64,000 nt of DNA from Symbiodinium natans (taxonomy: Eukaryota; Sar; Dinophyceae; Suessiales; Symbiodiniaceae), in assembly GCA_905221605.1 (NCBI GenBank), contig CAJNDS010002302.1, positions 270,001 through 334,000 on the forward strand, in the 5' to 3' direction. Shown one piece after another: positions 29,976-40,403 of this stretch; the stretch's first letter is position 1, and the number at the start of each line of letters is the position of its first letter. The translations under genes and the position numbers were made by a program. The notes beneath the pieces were generated by a model. It was not told the origin of the DNA. It saw only the letters and a program-made list of their open reading frames with translations, and did not search any database.

Positions 29976-30246
29976 TAGGCTTTAGGCTTTAGGCTTTAGG
30001 CTTTAGGCTTTAGGCTTTAGGCTTTAGGCTTTAGGCTTTAGGCTTTAGGCTTTAGGCTTTAGGCTTTATGCTTTAGGCTTTAGGCTTTAGGCTTTAGGCT
30101 TTAGGCTTTAGGCTTTAGGCTTTAGGCTTTAGGCTTTAGGCTTTAGGCTTTAGGCTTGAGGCTTGAGGCTTTAGGCTTTAGGCTTGAGGCTTGAGGCTTG
30201 AGGCTTGAGGCTTGAGGCTTGAGGCTTTCGGCTTGAGGCTTTCGGC
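29976..30246 (+). repeat. TTTAGGC variant array, right of the transposon
   Basis: About 25 TTTAGGC units with one TTTATGC, then TTGAGGC variants from about 30155 and TTTCGGC near 30225-30240. The first TA is the right copy of the target duplication. Confidence 0.96.
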
Positions 30247-30655
30247 TTTAGGCCTTTAGGGCTTTAGGGCTTTAGGGCTTTAGGGCTTTAGGGCTTTAGG
30301 GGTTTAGGGGTTTAGGGGTTTAGGGGTTTAGGGGTTTAGGGGTTTAGGGGTTTAGGGCTTTAGGGTTTAGGGGTTTAGGGGTTTAGGGGTTTAGGGGTTT
30401 AGGGGTTTAGGGGTTTAGGGGTTTAGGGGTTTAGGGGTTTTTTAGGGTTTAGGGGTTTAGGGGTTTAGGGGTTTAGGGGTTTAGGGTTTAGGGGTTTAGG
30501 GGTTTAGGGGTTTAGGGGTTTCGGGTTTAGGGGTTTAGGGGTTTAGGGGGTTTAGGGGTTTAGGGTTTTAGGGTTTAGGGTTTGGGGTTTGGGGTTTGGG
30601 GTTTGGGTTTAGGGGTTTGGGGTTTAGGGTTTAGGGTTTGGGGTTCAGGGGTTTA
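30247..30655 (+). repeat. TTTAGGGC/TTTAGGGG array
   Basis: Six 8-bp TTTAGGGC units lead into about 35 TTTAGGGG units, with occasional 7-mers, and then TTTGGGG units near 30580-30605. It continues the TTTAGGC array, so each variant dominates its own block. Confidence 0.95.
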
Positions 30656-30800
30656 ACCCTAAAAACCCCTAAACCCCTAAACCCCTAAACCCCTAACCCC
30701 CTAAACCCCTAAACCCCTAAACCCCTAAACCCCTAAACCCCTAAACCCCTAAACCCCTAAACCCCTAAACCCCTAAACCCCTAAACCCTAAACCCTGAAC
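30656..30800 (-). repeat. CCCCTAAA array, head-to-head with the previous array
   Basis: At 30649-30660 the G-strand array turns directly into C-strand units (GGGGTTTAACCCTAAA). About 15 CCCCTAAA units then follow. There is no spacer, as at a telomere-telomere fusion. Confidence 0.95.
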
Positions 30801-32458
30801 TCCTCCAGTCGGCCATGGCATCCTGGCGATGTGCTTGCCGGGCCTGCGGCCGCAGTCTCTCTCGGGGGCTTTCGGGTTTAGGGGCTTAGGGATTATATCC
30901 CTAAGCCCTAAATCATGTAGGGGTTTAGGGCTTAGGCATGTAGGGTTTAGGGTTAGGGGTTAAGGAGTTTCGGCATTTAGGGTTAAGGGTTTAAGGGGCT
31001 AAGGGGCTAAGGGGTTAAGGGGTTTCGGGGTTTCGGGGTTCAGGGGGTTTTGGGGGTTTAGGGGGTCTAGGGGGTTTAGGGGGTTTAGGGGGTTTCGGGG
31101 TTTAGGGGTTTATGGGTTTAGGGTTTAGGGTTTGGGGTTAAACCCTGAACCCAAACCCTAAACCACAAACTCCTAGGGCTTCGGGTTCAGGGTTGAGTTG
31201 TAGAGAAAGTGGACGTTGGCCAAGCCCCCGTGATATCCATCACGTCCCCTGAAACCTAAACTCTAAAACCCCCTGGTATCCTTAAAGGACAGGATTTAGG
31301 GTGTAGAGTGTAGGGTTCCCTAAGTAAACTCGAACCGTAAGCCCTTACACCCCAAACCCTAAACCCTAAACCCCAAACCCCAAACCCTAAACCCTGAACC
31401 CTAAACCCTAAACCCCAAACCCCAAACCCTAAACCCTAAACCCCTAAACCCCTAAACCCTAAACCCTAAACCGCACTCTGGGGTCGGTGCCTTTCGATCG
31501 GCGTGCTCTCGGAAAAGGCGTTCTGCGGCAGATGTCGCATCAAAGCAGGAGGCCAGGTTTGGGGTTTTTTGGGCTATTTAGAGGCTTCAGGGTTGTTTAG
31601 GGCTGCTTTATGGTTTTTATGGTTCTTAGGGTTTGAGGGTTTGACCTGCAACCCGAAAACACATACAAAACCCTCAACCCTCAACCCCAAATGACTCTAA
31701 ACTCGGAACCCTAAAGACAAACAAATTAAAACAAAAAAACGAAACCCTAAACCCGAACAACCATAAATGACCCTAAACTCTAAATCCAGAAACCTAAAAA
31801 CCGAAAAGAGCGCTAAACGCTAAAACGTAAACCCCAAACTCTGAACCCTAAACCCTAAACCATAAACCTTAGACCCTAAACCCTAAACGACCCCAAGCCC
31901 TACAAACCCCAAAAGCCCTCAAAACCCTCAAAACCCTAAAACCCCTAAAGACCCTAGAAAGCCTAAACCCTAAACCCTAAACCCTAAACCCTAAACCCTA
32001 AACCCTAAACCCTAAACCTCCCGACTGCCAAGGCCGAAAACTGCTTTACACAGGGCTCGGAGGCGCGCCGTGGGTGGGGCTGTTCTGCCGCCGCGACGAG
32101 CCCTCCATGGTAAGGCGGCCTCGTGTTCAAAAGCGTCAGGGAGGTTTAGGGTTTAGGGTTTAGGGTTTAGGGTTTAGGTTTTAGGGTTTAGGGTTTCGGG
32201 TTTCGGGTTTCGGGTTTCAGCGTGAGGGGAACGCTTAGGGTTTAGGGGTTTAGGGTTTCGGGCTGAGTGTTTTAGGGTTTAGGGGTTAGGGTAGGGTTTC
32301 GGGTTCATGGTTCAAGCCTGGGCAGAACGCTTAGGGCTTCGGCCCTTACCAGGAATACGGGGATGAACTCAACGCGATACCCGAAACAGAAAACTCCACC
32401 TGGAGCAAACCTACATTGTGTCGAAGAGATAACAGTTCCCAATGGTTGAGGTGATTCA
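30801..32458. other. Degenerate telomere-like DNA and spacers
   Basis: Contents: TTAGGGGTTAAGG-like degenerate repeats (30940-31135), a second head-to-head junction near 31138, mixed arrays at 31345-31475 (-), loosely CCCTAAA-like sequence at 31660-31960, a C-strand array at 31968-32018 and a G-strand array at 32133-32300. No gene. Confidence 0.63.
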
Positions 32459-32605
32459 TTGCAATTACATAGACATAGACATGGACATGGACATCGACAT
32501 AGACATAGATATAGACTTAGGCATATGCAAATACAAATACAACTGCAAATACAAATACAAATACAAGTACAAACACATATGCATGTACATGTACATATAA
32601 TTACA
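32459..32605. repeat. Degenerate hexamer microsatellite
   Basis: ACATAG/ACATGG units (32459-32515) grade into ACAAAT-type units (32525-32570) and then ATGTAC. It directly adjoins the TAG array and looks like an evolving microsatellite series. Confidence 0.8.
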
Positions 32606-33112
<507 letters not shown>

Positions 33113-33699
33113 TAATGATAAGACAAAGGGCCCTCCCTAGACCCCACGATGAAGGGAGAACAAAGACTTCAAGATTCTGTGCAGGAAAACTCTTATATGG
33201 TCCTTCTATACCAAAGTATATACCACCCTTGAACACCCCCTGGGTCCCTTCTTCGGATCCCTGCTGTCGGCCCCAAACCCTAATCCCTAAACCCGATAAA
33301 CCGCGGGGTAAGAGGCTCTCTGTGGGTACCTTTGATGCTGGGCACTGGCCTTCGCTGGCAGTGTAACCCAAGCCTTGCCACGGCGCTTTTTTTGTTTAAT
33401 CAGGGTTTAGGGTTTAGGGTTCAGGGCTTGGGGTTTGGGGTTTGGGGTTTAGGGTGCTTTGAGGGTGTAGGGTTTAAGCCTTGAACCCAGGGATTCAGGG
33501 GTTTGGGGGTTCAGGGGAGAGTTTAGGGTGAAGGGGTTTGAAGGGCTTAGGGGAGCAGGGGTTTCAAGGGCTAGGGTTCAGGGAGTTGTTTTTTTTTTTT
33601 GGGGGGGGGTGGGGCTTCAGGCGGTTAGGAGCTTAGGCGATGTTTTTGGGTGTTGTGGCCAGGGTTTAGTAATTTAGCCAGCTCAAGCAACCACCAGCC
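33113..33699. other. Spacer with TTTAGGG-like tracts, no gene
   Basis: Unique to 33400, then a TTTAGGG/TTTGGGG array (33402-33460) and degenerate sequence. A T-run followed by a G-run lies at 33590-33610. Confidence 0.6.
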
Positions 33700-33720
33700 C
33701 CTAAACCCTAAACCCTAGAC
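33700..33720. repeat. Left copy of ~21-bp direct repeat flanking the LINE
   Basis: A telomere-type sequence ending in the variant CCTAGAC abuts the 3' tail of the LINE. The same 21 bases recur at 38909-38929 beyond its 5' end. This fits a target-site duplication made by target-primed reverse transcription. Because the sequence is repetitive, chance identity is possible; the shared CTAGAC variant makes this less likely. Confidence 0.65.
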
Positions 33721-33785
33721 GTATGTATGTATGTATGGCGTGACTGCACCCTGCCACAAGTGTGGGTAACAGCCAGTCAAGGCGT

Positions 33786-35468
33786 CTAGAAGTCCCTCAC
33801 CCTGCCCGCTGCTCTAGCGACCTGGGCGACAGCATCGTGCCAGGTTGCAACAAGCAAGGCTTGGCGGGTCACCGCATTTTCTGCCCAGGAGGCAGCTTGA
33901 GCCGCAGCCATCTTGGCTGCAGCGAAAACATGGTTAAAAGGCGCAGTGGCTTGACCAGCTGCGCTGTCAGCAGTCTCATTGAGAGCGCGCAGTTTTGCGG
34001 TAGGCACTGGAGCAAGTGGTGACTCCCATTCGGGATGGCGGCCATGTGCAGGCACCCAGTACACAGCGGAGCCTGCAGGAAGCAGGCGGTGAACAAGCGC
34101 CCAGTAGGCTCGAAACTCGCCGTTTATGGCAAGAGCAGATCGGAACCCGGTAACCAAAGCTTTGTTGTCTGTGAAAACACACACTGGCGCACCCAGCTGG
34201 GCAGCTGCTGTGGCTAACACGAGGAGAGCATAGCGCTCTGCTGCAGCGGAGGACCTATCTAACCCAGGAACCACCCCACCAAACCCTACACCAGGTGCAC
34301 AAGCAATGCCCCAGCCTGCGTGCTGGAACCACAAGAGATCATGAGCCTCAGGGGCATGCAAGGCGCTGCCATCGGTGGCAACCAGCAGTGCAGAGTCAAT
34401 CGTCTCGGCGTCCGAGAGTGCAAGCAACAAGTCCTCAGGGACATCCGGGAGCTGCCACTCAGGGGCACTCAGCCCGGAAAGCAGGGGAACCAAGAAACGG
34501 TGCTCTGCAGAGGAGCGATGAGCCAGAGGGGAAGGCATAGCCGGGCAGTCGAAGGTGACATGCGTGCGCGTGGGGAGCCGGTCACCGCACACGCAAGGCG
34601 TGAAGGGAATGCGCACGCGATCCAAGGTGCGAGTATCATGAGCGGCAGCGTGCAAGACACGGCGCATCGCACCACCAGTGGCATGGTGCGGCGCTTGGGC
34701 ACGGTGGTAACGCAAAGCAAAATGCGAGGTGGCCTGCAACGGGCCACCTGATTTAGGGTCGGCCGCCCACAGCTCACGAAGCCAGGAATCTTCCGCTAGA
34801 AGCCTAGCAACCCCAACCGAAAGAAACCCAGGCCTAAACTGACCAAAAGGCGTGCACCACACACCATCCGGCCGGATGGTCCAAGCAAAAGTGGACAAGG
34901 CAGCATCCAAAGCAGGGCACGCGCGAGAGCGAGCCGGAGGCGGTTGCGCGCCACCGCTGCGCCGCAACTCATGGCGGACGGCAGCGAAAGCAAGAGCAAA
35001 CTTGGGATGCAGGCGCGGCCTTGCCCACACCGCCCAAAGCAAAAAGCGAGACCGGGCAGAGACAACACGGCCAACAGCAGTCTCCACAGCCCTAGCCCAC
35101 CCTTGGTGAGGTACGCTAGTCCAGGGGCCAAGCCAAGAAACCAAACTTATCACCAAGGCCATCAGCAGGCGCTTGCGTTGATGCAAGTGGCGAGCCGCAA
35201 TGGCAATGCGGCGAGCACGGTTTGTGATGACCGGGTTGAGACGGGCAGAGTCAACAGTACCAGTGTGGGCGCAAAGGCGGTAGTGAATGCCCAGAAGCTT
35301 AAAGCCAGAAACGACAGGGCCACACAGGGCCGGCCGGGCAGCAAGCACACGGCGAGCGGGAGCACGGGTGGCCCAACAAGCGACCAAGACGGCAGATTTG
35401 TCATCATATATAGCAACAGTTAAGTGTATGACAACGACTGTCGTTATAGCGACAATCGTGGGGGGCAT
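33786..35468 (-). pseudogene. LINE ORF2, 3' part: RT thumb/linker, Cys-His motif, RNase H (separated by insertion)
   Basis: This is the C-terminal part of ORF2. The first ~31 residues of the 560-residue frame come from the nested insertion; LINE sequence begins at about W32 (ATRAPARR). Residues ~40-290 are the post-catalytic region. A C-x-C-x8-H-x4-C motif lies at C292, C294, H303 and C308. The RNase H domain spans ~360-505 with D366 (ATDGSAL), E411 (AERYALL), D434 (FTDNKALV) and D501 (NETADSAAG), plus H475 (VPAHGRH). The frame is otherwise open to its stop. It has no start of its own, so it would not be made as part of ORF2 in this copy. Confidence 0.87.
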
Positions 35469-36053
35469 TGGAAGCGGTGTTAAGCCCGACTTGTCGAAGA
35501 AAATCTGTCAGCAACTTAAGAAGCAGTTGAATTTTAAATTTCACACAAAGATTGAGAGAAGTCCGCCATTTTGAAGTCCGGGTCAGGCATATGCTTTCTG
35601 CTCAGCGCAGGTCGCCAAAAACTTTCCCTTAGTTTTGGGCAGGGTGCAACTCGGAGGTTTCAATCCAACTCGACTGCTCCGTATTAGATAATTCAATCGC
35701 GAGGTTGTGGTTGGACAAACACATCACGGCGGTCTGAGCTTTGTTTAAGAAGCGAAATAGTTTGGACTTGTTGATGCTGATGTTTTACTTTTTGAATTTC
35801 TGTGGTTTCATTTTGAAGCGGTAACGTTATGTTGGGCCGGTGGTCTTGCGTGTGTACATACGAACAAATGCCGCCTACTGCCAAATCAGCGCATAATTAT
35901 ATGAAACATTTCGTCAAACAAAGATTCGCTGGCGAACTACTGAAAGCCAATAGCTGCACAAGTCTCAGTTCCACTAGCAGGCTGTATAGCGACGATTGTG
36001 TTTATAGCGACGAACCGCTGTATGATGACGAATCCGCCGTCCTGGGAGCTTGT
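35376..36053. mobile_element. Nested ~678-bp element with ~35-bp inverted ends, inserted in LINE ORF2
   Basis: The left end ACAAGCGACCAAGACGGCAG and the reverse complement of the right end (ACAAGCTCCCAGGACGGCGG) match at about four bases in five. The match continues through GATTTGTCATCATA / GATTCGTCATCATA. The interior is AT-rich compared with the LINE and has no long frame. TATAGCGAC motifs recur near both ends (35443, 35990, 36004). It interrupts ORF2 after HTD (residue 749), beyond the RT catalytic core. A non-autonomous DNA transposon is the likely identity. Exact boundaries and the target duplication could not be fixed. Confidence 0.72.
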
Positions 36054-38301
36054 CGGTGTGAACTTGCAGAGCCAAAGCTTGGTCCACAGCGGCAGCAGTT
36101 TGCAAGGCAGTACAAAGATGATCGGGCGCACCCCGGCCGGTAGACCAAAGGGCACGGTCGTCAAGAAAGACGGACATGCTGACAGTGGGAGAGGTAGCAC
36201 GGATGCTCCGAACCCAAAGCAACATTAAGCCGTTTAACAGCCCAACACTAGCAGGGCAGCCTTGGAGCAAGCCCCGTGTGGGGGCAACGCAAGAGCTGGC
36301 AAAGTGGCCGCGGACAGCCACCCAACGCTGTTGGCCTTCATAGAAGGCGCGCAGAAGAGAGACAAGCGGAGCAGGAGCCCCCAACCAAAACCAAGCCTGA
36401 AGAGCAAGGTCCCACTGGACCGTGTCAAAACACTTGCGAATGTCCTGTTTGGCGCCGACGAGCGCCTGACGGCTGGAGAGCGCGTCATGCAAAGCAGTGA
36501 AGAGCTCATCGTGTGTCTGGGCCATGGATCTACCAGGGACACCACCGACTAACTCCGGGTCAGCCCAAGACTGAAACCAGGGGCGGCCAGCGCGGAGCAG
36601 ACAGGTCATGCAGGCGCGGTACGCAGCGGACGCAACGGATATGGGGCGAAGGCCTCCCTCAGGCTTTGGTAATAAAGCAACGCGGATGCGCCGCCACGCG
36701 GCGGGAAGCTCCGCAGTTTGGAGACACAGGGCCCACAGCTGGGCAAGGGCCTCACAGGCCGGCAGGCCAGCAGAAACAAAGGCCGCCGCGCCCCAACCAT
36801 CCAGCCCAGTGGCTTTACGGATGGAGGCGCGGAACCGAGCAAACAAGGAAGCAGCAGTCACAGCGGGAAGCGGGTACTCCTCAGTTGGAACAACAAGGTG
36901 GCGAAGTTGTTGAAAGCCAACAGGTTGAGGAAGCTGGGTAGGGGCCCACATGTGCCTCCAGGTTTCCGCGGCTTCCTCAGCCTGGTGCTGAGGATGCAGC
37001 GTCCAAGTATCGCAGGCAGGCTGGTGCGCAGGCTCAGTGGGAACAGTGGCCCGGACCCACTGACACAGACGATGCATGTCCTCACCAGTGGTGGCTTTCC
37101 AATGCTGGAGACGAGCAAGAGCATCACGCTCGGCCTGCTGGTTGGCCAAAGAAGTAGGAAGCTGGGCGGCCTCGGGGCAACCCCACGCATTAGAGGCGAG
37201 CTCAGGGAAGGTCGGAGACAAATCCTTAACATCGCGGGAGATGGCAACAAACAAACCCTGATCCCCCCCATTGCGAGCGAACTCAGCAGCACGGCGAGCA
37301 AGCCGTCGGAGGCGGCGCTCCAAGAGCGACTGGTAAGTGGGAGCCTTGCGGTGAGGTTGGCACGGATTGACACGCGGGGCGGTGGCTTGCTCCGGGGCCA
37401 CAGCAGGCACGCTATCGCACACCACTTGAGCAAGGCAGGCAGAGATGGCAGCCCAAGCAGCATCAACGTTACGACTATCGAGCGCCGTGTCAAATTGAGC
37501 ACGAAAGGCAGGCCAGGCAGAAGACCAAGCATCCTTCGAAGGAGAATTGGCGGATATGCGAGGGCGAGGGGGCCAAGACAACCGAGCGGGCTGCCCAAGG
37601 ATGGGCAAGTCATAGTGAACGAGATCATGGTCCGCCACCGCCTGGTGCTGGGAACGGGAGCGGACAGTGACAGATGCAGAGTGGAGCATGAAGTCAATGA
37701 CACGCCCTGTGAGGACACCTTCAGCGTTGCGGTGAGTGCCCGGGAGCTGTGCGGGATCCCCAGCAACATCATCAGCATCAAACATCTGGCCAGCAGCCAA
37801 CGCATGGGACATGGGCCAGTGGGACTTCAGCAGGTTGAAATCACCAGTGACGCAGAAGTCTTCACCCAGAGAGGCAGCCCAAGGGAGAACCATATCAAGC
37901 AAGGAAGCGGCAGCGAAGGCGTCGCTGGCATGCAAGTACACTCCGACAAGAAGCAAAGGGCGGGCGCGGGGCCGAAAGACACGAAGACCAGCAACACGGC
38001 CAGCGGCATCAGGCCAAGCCGGCAACGTGACAGCCTGAGCCGGCCACCGAGTAAGGAAGGAAACCCCGGCATAAGGAGCACCAGCCGAGTTCAGCGTTTG
38101 GGCGCCAACGTGAAAGGTATACCCAGCTTGCGACACAGCTTGACTGACAGCAGGCAAGGCATCCTGACCAAGGCAAGTCTCTTGGAGACAAAGGGCATGC
38201 AAATGGTGAGTGCGAGCCAACGCAAGGACGGAGCCAAGCTTAAAGCTGAGGCTACGGACGTTTAACGTCCCAACACGAAGGCAAGAGGAAGGCGACGTCA
38301 T
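35974..38301 (-). pseudogene. LINE ORF2, 5' part: APE endonuclease and reverse transcriptase (truncated by insertion)
   Basis: Residues 1-749 are LINE sequence; the last 26 residues of the 775-residue frame are read-through into the nested element. The APE-type endonuclease spans ~8-232: GTLNVRSL (11-18), E41 in LQET, GVYLHASD (120-127), GDFN (153-156), D203 in VIDF, and DHD (224-226). The reverse transcriptase spans ~530-745: LLPKPEGGLRPIS (543-555), motif A KQDIRKCFD (618-626), motif B GLLQGCPAS (677-685) and motif C FLDD (712-715). The start ATG (38301-38299) overlaps the ORF1 stop as ATGA, suggesting coupled re-initiation. The catalytic residues are present, but the C-terminal part is cut off. 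Confidence 0.92.
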
Positions 38302-38906
38302 GGCGGCACGGGTGGCGCAGCGGGGTCGAGCAGGGACAACAGGTTCCTGATGCGGGTATCACGGCCGGGATGGGGGTGCGGAAGGGCAGCAGGCAAAGCA
38401 GCACAAGCAGAGTGGCGGCGCGCACTCCAAACCACATGGCCAGGGCAACTCGTGTTCTTCAGGTAACTCGCCTTGCGAGCGACACGCAGACACACGACAC
38501 AGAAGGCAGCAGGTCCTGGCCCCAGCGGCCAGACGTAGCGTCGAAGGGAATGAGGGCGGACAGGGGCAGCTTGTGGCGGAGACAAGACACGGAAGACAGT
38601 AGCGGCCTGCTCACGATCTTCCACCGGAACAGCGTCATCCTCAACGAGTGCAAGCATACGTGCAAGGAGCTGGGCCCGTTTTGGGCCCCCAACTCCCTGG
38701 CTCAGGCAGGGCAACGCAGCTAAGGCCTGAACAGTGGCAGCTTTGCGGGTGCACTTGACACACACGACAGCAGGAGGGTGAAGCACACGCGGCTTGATGC
38801 GTTTGCCAGTCTTGGTGTGAGTGGCTTGGGGTGGCTTAGGGATGCGCAAACGGGCAATTTCATGGGAACCATCGTAGGCCTTGACGGCCTGCATGTGTCG
38901 GCTCAC
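38298..38906 (-). CDS. LINE ORF1, nucleic-acid-binding protein with two Cys modules (possibly 5'-truncated)
   Basis: About 200 residues, basic and Pro/Ala-rich. Two modules share the spacing C-x2-C-x14-C: C49-C52-C67, and C136-C139-C154 followed by H157. They look like zinc-binding fingers of the kind LINE ORF1 proteins use to bind RNA. The frame is open upstream to the element edge. The first ATG is at 38894 (residue 5), so the N-terminus may be cut off. The TGA stop (38300-38298) overlaps the ORF2 ATG. No coiled coil or RRM was recognised. Confidence 0.72.
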   Translation of the reverse strand: MSRHMQAVKAYDGSHEIARLRIPKPPQATHTKTGKRIKPRVLHPPAVVCVKCTRKAATVQALAALPCLSQGVGGPKRAQLLARMLALVEDDAVPVEDREQAATVFRVLSPPQAAPVRPHSLRRYVWPLGPGPAAFCVVCLRVARKASYLKNTSCPGHVVWSARRHSACAALPAALPHPHPGRDTRIRNLLSLLDPAAPPVPP

Positions 38907-38908
38907 AG

Positions 38909-38929
38909 CCTAAACCCTAAACCCTAGAC
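38909..38929. repeat. Right copy of ~21-bp direct repeat flanking the LINE
   Basis: Matches 33700-33720, including the CCTAGAC variant. It lies immediately beyond the 5' end of the LINE, and CCCTAAA-type sequence continues after it. Confidence 0.65.
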
Positions 38930-40286
38930 CCGAAACCCTACTAGCCCCAGGTGTTGAGGTGCCAGGCCGAAACCCAAAACCCAAAACCCAAAACCCAAAG
39001 CCCTAAACCCTAAACCCTAAACCCTAAACTCTAAACCCTAAACCCTAAACCCTAAGCCCTAAACCCTAAACCCTAAACCCTAAACCCTAAACCGCCCCGC
39101 AGTTGGGCCCATTGCCTTCCGAGCACACGGTGTCCCTGGGTGACATACCGCCTGCAGCTGCCGGTGGTAGGGTTTAGGGTTTGGGGTTTGGGGTTTAGGG
39201 TTTAGGGTTTGGGGTTTGGGGTTTAGGGTTTAGGGTTTAGGGTTTAGGGTTTAGGGTTTTAGGGTTTGGGGTTTAGGGTTTAGGGTTTAGGGTTTGGGGT
39301 TTGGGGTTTGGGGTTTGGGGTTTGGGGTTTAGGGTTTGGGCTTTGGGGTTTAGGGTTTGGGGTTTAGGGTTTGGGGTTTAGGGTTAAGGGTCTGGGGTTT
39401 GGGGTTTGGGGTTTGGGGTTTGGGGTTTAGTGTCTAGGGTGTTAGGGAGATGTGTGCAGTCGAACCGGCATGTTCAGGGATCTTCGGCTTTCGGGAATGC
39501 AAAGTATGTCTACACATCGGACCGACCGCAAACACCCAAACCCCAAACCCCAAACCCCAAACACCCATACCCTAAACCCCAAACCCCAAAACCCAAACCC
39601 CAAAACCCTAAACCCTAAACCCCAAACTCCCGCCTTCACTGCGTCGGCTCGTCCTGAGTTCGCATGCGCACCCTCAAAACCCTGAGTGCTAAGCCCTAAA
39701 CCCAAAGCCCTATTAGTGCCATCTCAACCTTAGGACGTATGAGCCCTATGTACCAAGTCTAGGAGTTTTAGGTTTGCAACCCTAAACCCTTGGCTCATCA
39801 ACGGTGTCTCTGGACATGTCGGGTGTGGCGGAGAGCATCCGAGTGCTGGCTCGACTTGGCGCTCTGGCGTTGGGTTGAGGGTGGCGGGGTTTCCGGCTCA
39901 CGAGTAGGGTGACAAGTAAGGGGATCTGCAGTTGTAGCTGGAGATAATCTTCTTTGGGGGAGAGGAGGGGTTCTTGTACTCCCATCTTGCGCATGAACCT
40001 TCGAGGTAAGTCGGGAATTTGATGTCAGGGCTCTTGGGCCTGGGATTTTGATCCACCTTTCGAACTTTGGGGCGTGAGAGGGTTAGAAGCTAGGAGTTAA
40101 GGGTTTAGGGATTTGGGGTTTAGGGTTTACTACTTCTCACCAAGATTACGTATAGCATTACCCATGAACCCTAAACCCTTGAAGCGCTGAACCCCACACC
40201 CTAAATTCTAAACCCTCAACCTGGTTGATAGGGCTTAGGGTTTCGAATCTCCGGCCCAGGGTTCAGGGCTTGGGGTTCATAAACCC
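38930..40286. other. Telomeric mosaic, no gene
   Basis: Contents: a C-strand array at 38969-39095, a long G-strand array at 39168-39440, and a C-strand CCCCAAA-rich array at 39535-39628. Between and after these is unique spacer (39630-40280) with short frames lacking motifs. Confidence 0.63.
39168..39440 (+). repeat. TTTAGGG/TTTGGGG mixed array (~270 bp)
   Basis: About 38 units in which TTTAGGG and TTTGGGG alternate in small blocks, with pure TTTGGGG runs at 39296-39330 and 39391-39425. Confidence 0.95.
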
Positions 40287-40403
40287 AGTTGCTGAGTTCA
40301 TGAGCCCCCCCCCCCCCCAAAAAAAAAAAAAGTGCACACTTTCAGTCTATAGGAGATTAAGAATCCCAAAAGTGTAACATGCACCCACTCAGCTACTTAG
40401 TCA
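40287..40403. mobile_element. Interspersed short repeat, family B, copy 1
   Basis: Starts AGTTGCTGAGTTCATGAGCC and contains GTGCACACTTTCAGT then ATCCCAAAAGTGTAA. It ends CTCAGCTACTTAGTC. A C-run followed by an A-run expands the left half. Related copies lie at 40731, 46140 and 49497. Confidence 0.68.

Larger units (their letters stand above)
33721..38910 (-). mobile_element. Non-LTR retrotransposon (APE-RT-RNase H LINE) in telomeric DNA, broken
   Basis: Read on the minus strand: ORF1 with two Cys modules (38906-38298), then ORF2 with APE endonuclease, reverse transcriptase, a Cys/His motif and RNase H. It ends in a short 3' region with a CATA-repeat tail (33736-33721) in place of poly-A. There are no LTRs. 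Direct repeats of about 21 bp flank it. ORF2 is interrupted by a nested ~0.68-kb element (about 35376-36053), so the copy is inactive. The coding DNA is GC-rich and lacks telomere-like sequence, unlike its surroundings. The APE-plus-RNase H layout resembles I/R1/Tad-type LINEs; the exact clade is not determined. The 5' end stops just before the first ORF1 codons, so 5' truncation is possible. Confidence 0.9.

Noticed and set aside
33895-33922. Sequence resembling the dinoflagellate spliced leader (GCCGCAGCCATCTTGGCTGC)
   Set aside because: It lies inside the RNase H region of the LINE (KMAAAQAAS codons), has several mismatches and no downstream splice-donor context.
36718-38265. 515-residue + strand frame
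   Set aside because: Antisense shadow of the LINE endonuclease/RT gene; no domain.
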